Shown here piece by piece: positions 4,967-5,684 of a stretch of 5,684 nucleotides of DNA. The translations under genes and the position numbers were made by a program. This DNA is from Haloarculaceae archaeon (GTDB lineage: Archaea > Halobacteriota > Halobacteria > Halobacteriales > Haloarculaceae), in assembly GCA_018609665.1 (NCBI GenBank), contig JAHENN010000202.1, positions 1 to 5,684 of the forward strand. The letters are read 5' to 3'. How positions within the stretch are numbered: position 1 is the stretch's first letter; each line of letters starts with the position of its first letter. The notes beneath the pieces were generated by a model. The model searched no databases. It saw only the letters and a program-made list of their open reading frames with translations, and was not told the DNA's origin.

Positions 4967-4989
4967 GGGTTCAAATCCCCCTCGGCCCG
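4967..4989 (+). repeat. 23-bp direct repeat, copy 2 (tRNA-Lys 3' fragment; att-like remnant)
   Basis: An exact copy of the tRNA-Lys 3' end, displaced by 131 bp. No anticodon or D arm precedes it, so it is a fragment and not a second tRNA. The 108 bp between the copies (4859-4966) hold no convincing gene; they contain low-complexity GAGCGAAGCGAG-type sequence and the inverted T-arm piece. Confidence 0.8.
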
Positions 4990-5016
4990 CTTTCGCGAGG
5001 AGCGACCGTCGAGCAG

Positions 5017-5045
5017 CGCCGAGCGCCAGCAGGGCCTGCTCGGCG
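5017..5045. repeat. Inverted repeat in the gap before the protease gene end
   Basis: CGCCGAGC (5017-5024) and GCTCGGCG (5038-5045) are perfect 8-bp complements around a 13-nt loop. An alternative hairpin, AGCAGG-G-CCTGCT (5028-5040), overlaps it. The hairpins lie about 40 nt beyond the stop of the minus-strand protease gene and could help end or stabilise its transcript. There is no T-run beside them, so I do not call this a terminator. Confidence 0.4.
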
Positions 5046-5084
5046 TTACGCGACGAAAGGGTGCGACCGGGTCGATACCGACGG

Positions 5085-5684
5085 TTAACTCGTGTCGGCG
5101 CCGACGACGGCATTGGTGTCGGCGCCGGTCAGGATGGCGAACTCGCCGCCGTCGGCGGGTCGCGCGCCGGCGGGGCCGAGTTCGGCCGTCCCCGTCGTGC
5201 TCGCGGTCTCGGGCACCCCGAGGAGGTACGTCACGGTGGCCGTCTCGTCCTCGCTGGCGGCCGGGACGTCGTCGAAGTAGACGAACCGGTCGGGGCCGCT
5301 CTGCTCGACGCGGCTCTGGTCGCCGTCGTCGTAGACCGTCCAGCCGTCGGGAATCCGGTCGCGGACGACCGACTCCTGGCTGGCCTCGACCTCGAGGTCG
5401 ACGCGGACGGTCTGGCCGGCGGTGTAGGCGTCGGCGTTATCCGAGCGGTCGCCCGTTGCGATGAAGCCGTCGACGTCGCGCTCGGTGGTCGCCAGTTCGA
5501 CCTCCTCGAAGGTCGCGAGGTCGTCGGCGACGGCGCGCTCGACGGCGGCCTCCGCGTCCGCGAAGCCGGCGCCGACGTTGTACGGCCGGTGGGTGTCCCA
5601 GGTCTTGGCCGCCGTCGCCTCGATGGTGGTGATGACGTCGATGGGGTCGGGCCACTCGAGGTGGTTCTGCCGGTAGGCGTCGTA
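5085..5684 (-). CDS. Probable subtilisin-like (S8) serine protease, C-terminal 199 residues only
   Basis: A minus-strand frame, open from the right edge to a TAA at 5087-5085. The first 50 or so residues look like the end of an S8 peptidase domain: YDAYRQNHLEWPDPIDVITT, then IEATA, then YNVGAGFADAEAAVERAV. In that family the final core helix and a 'GaG.vdA..A' turn follow the catalytic Ser helix. The remaining 140 or so residues are acidic and beta-rich (VRVDLEVEASQESVVRDRIP, DGWTVYDDG, FVYFDDVP, ATVTYLLGVPE, GTAELGPAG), as expected for a C-terminal beta-sandwich, and contain no transmembrane anchor. The Asp, His and Ser catalytic residues would lie outside the window, so the class is inferred from the tail alone. 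Haloarchaeal relatives are normally exported. The last 60 or so residues are rich in Gly, Ala and Thr. Confidence 0.68.
   Translation of the reverse strand, partial: YDAYRQNHLEWPDPIDVITTIEATAAKTWDTHRPYNVGAGFADAEAAVERAVADDLATFEEVELATTERDVDGFIATGDRSDNADAYTAGQTVRVDLEVEASQESVVRDRIPDGWTVYDDGDQSRVEQSGPDRFVYFDDVPAASEDETATVTYLLGVPETASTTGTAELGPAGARPADGGEFAILTGADTNAVVGADTS

Noticed and set aside
4917..4989. A second complete tRNA gene
   Set aside because: Only the T arm and acceptor 3' strand are present at 4967-4989; there is no matching 5' acceptor strand, D arm or anticodon stem.
4820..5113. A minus-strand frame of 97 codons
   Set aside because: It overlaps the tRNA-Lys gene and its 3' repeat; its sequence repeats because the tRNA fragment repeats.
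1..5684. CRISPR array, insertion sequence or replication origin
   Set aside because: No regularly spaced repeats, transposase-like frame with terminal repeats, or clustered origin-type repeats were seen.

Overview
The window looks like chromosomal DNA from a haloarchaeon (class Halobacteria). GC content is very high, the proteins are strongly acidic, start codons sit about 26 nt downstream of TATA-like elements with almost no leader, and Shine-Dalgarno sequences are absent. I cannot name the genus from the sequence alone.

Layout. The left part (1-2378, minus strand) is a biotin biosynthesis operon read in the order bioB (biotin synthase), bioU (an NAD(P)-binding protein that I identify as the BioU type of 7,8-diaminononanoate-forming enzyme) and bioF (8-amino-7-oxononanoate synthase, cut by the window edge). 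bioU and bioF overlap by one base (TGATG). A palindrome that closely resembles the BirA operator covers the bioB start codon and predicted transcription start. Upstream on the same strand, with its own promoter, is a small thioredoxin (2426-2815). A divergent intergenic region then leads to a plus-strand PRC-barrel protein of 93 residues (2932-3213). Its stop codon overlaps the stop of a convergent minus-strand gene for a fused Rossmann (TrkA-N)/DHH-DHHA1 protein (3210-4661). A plus-strand tRNA-Lys(CTT) follows at 4785-4858. Its last 23 bases are repeated exactly 131 bp downstream, with a third, inverted T-arm fragment between them, which looks like remains of tRNA-directed integration. The right end (5085-5684, minus) is the C-terminal part of what is probably a secreted or surface subtilisin-like (S8) protease.

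How the genes fit together. BioF makes 8-amino-7-oxononanoate (KAPA). BioU would take the place of the usual aminotransferase BioA and use its own lysine as nitrogen donor. BioD, not seen here but possibly just past the left edge, would close the ureido ring, and BioB inserts sulfur. BioB here lacks two of the cysteines that hold the auxiliary [2Fe-2S] cluster in the E. coli enzyme. The most notable points are therefore an archaeal biotin pathway with a sacrificial-lysine enzyme, a BioB with an altered auxiliary-cluster site, and a bacterial-type BirA operator positioned to act on a leaderless archaeal promoter. The remaining genes look like ordinary housekeeping genes, although the DHH protein has degenerate metal-binding motifs.
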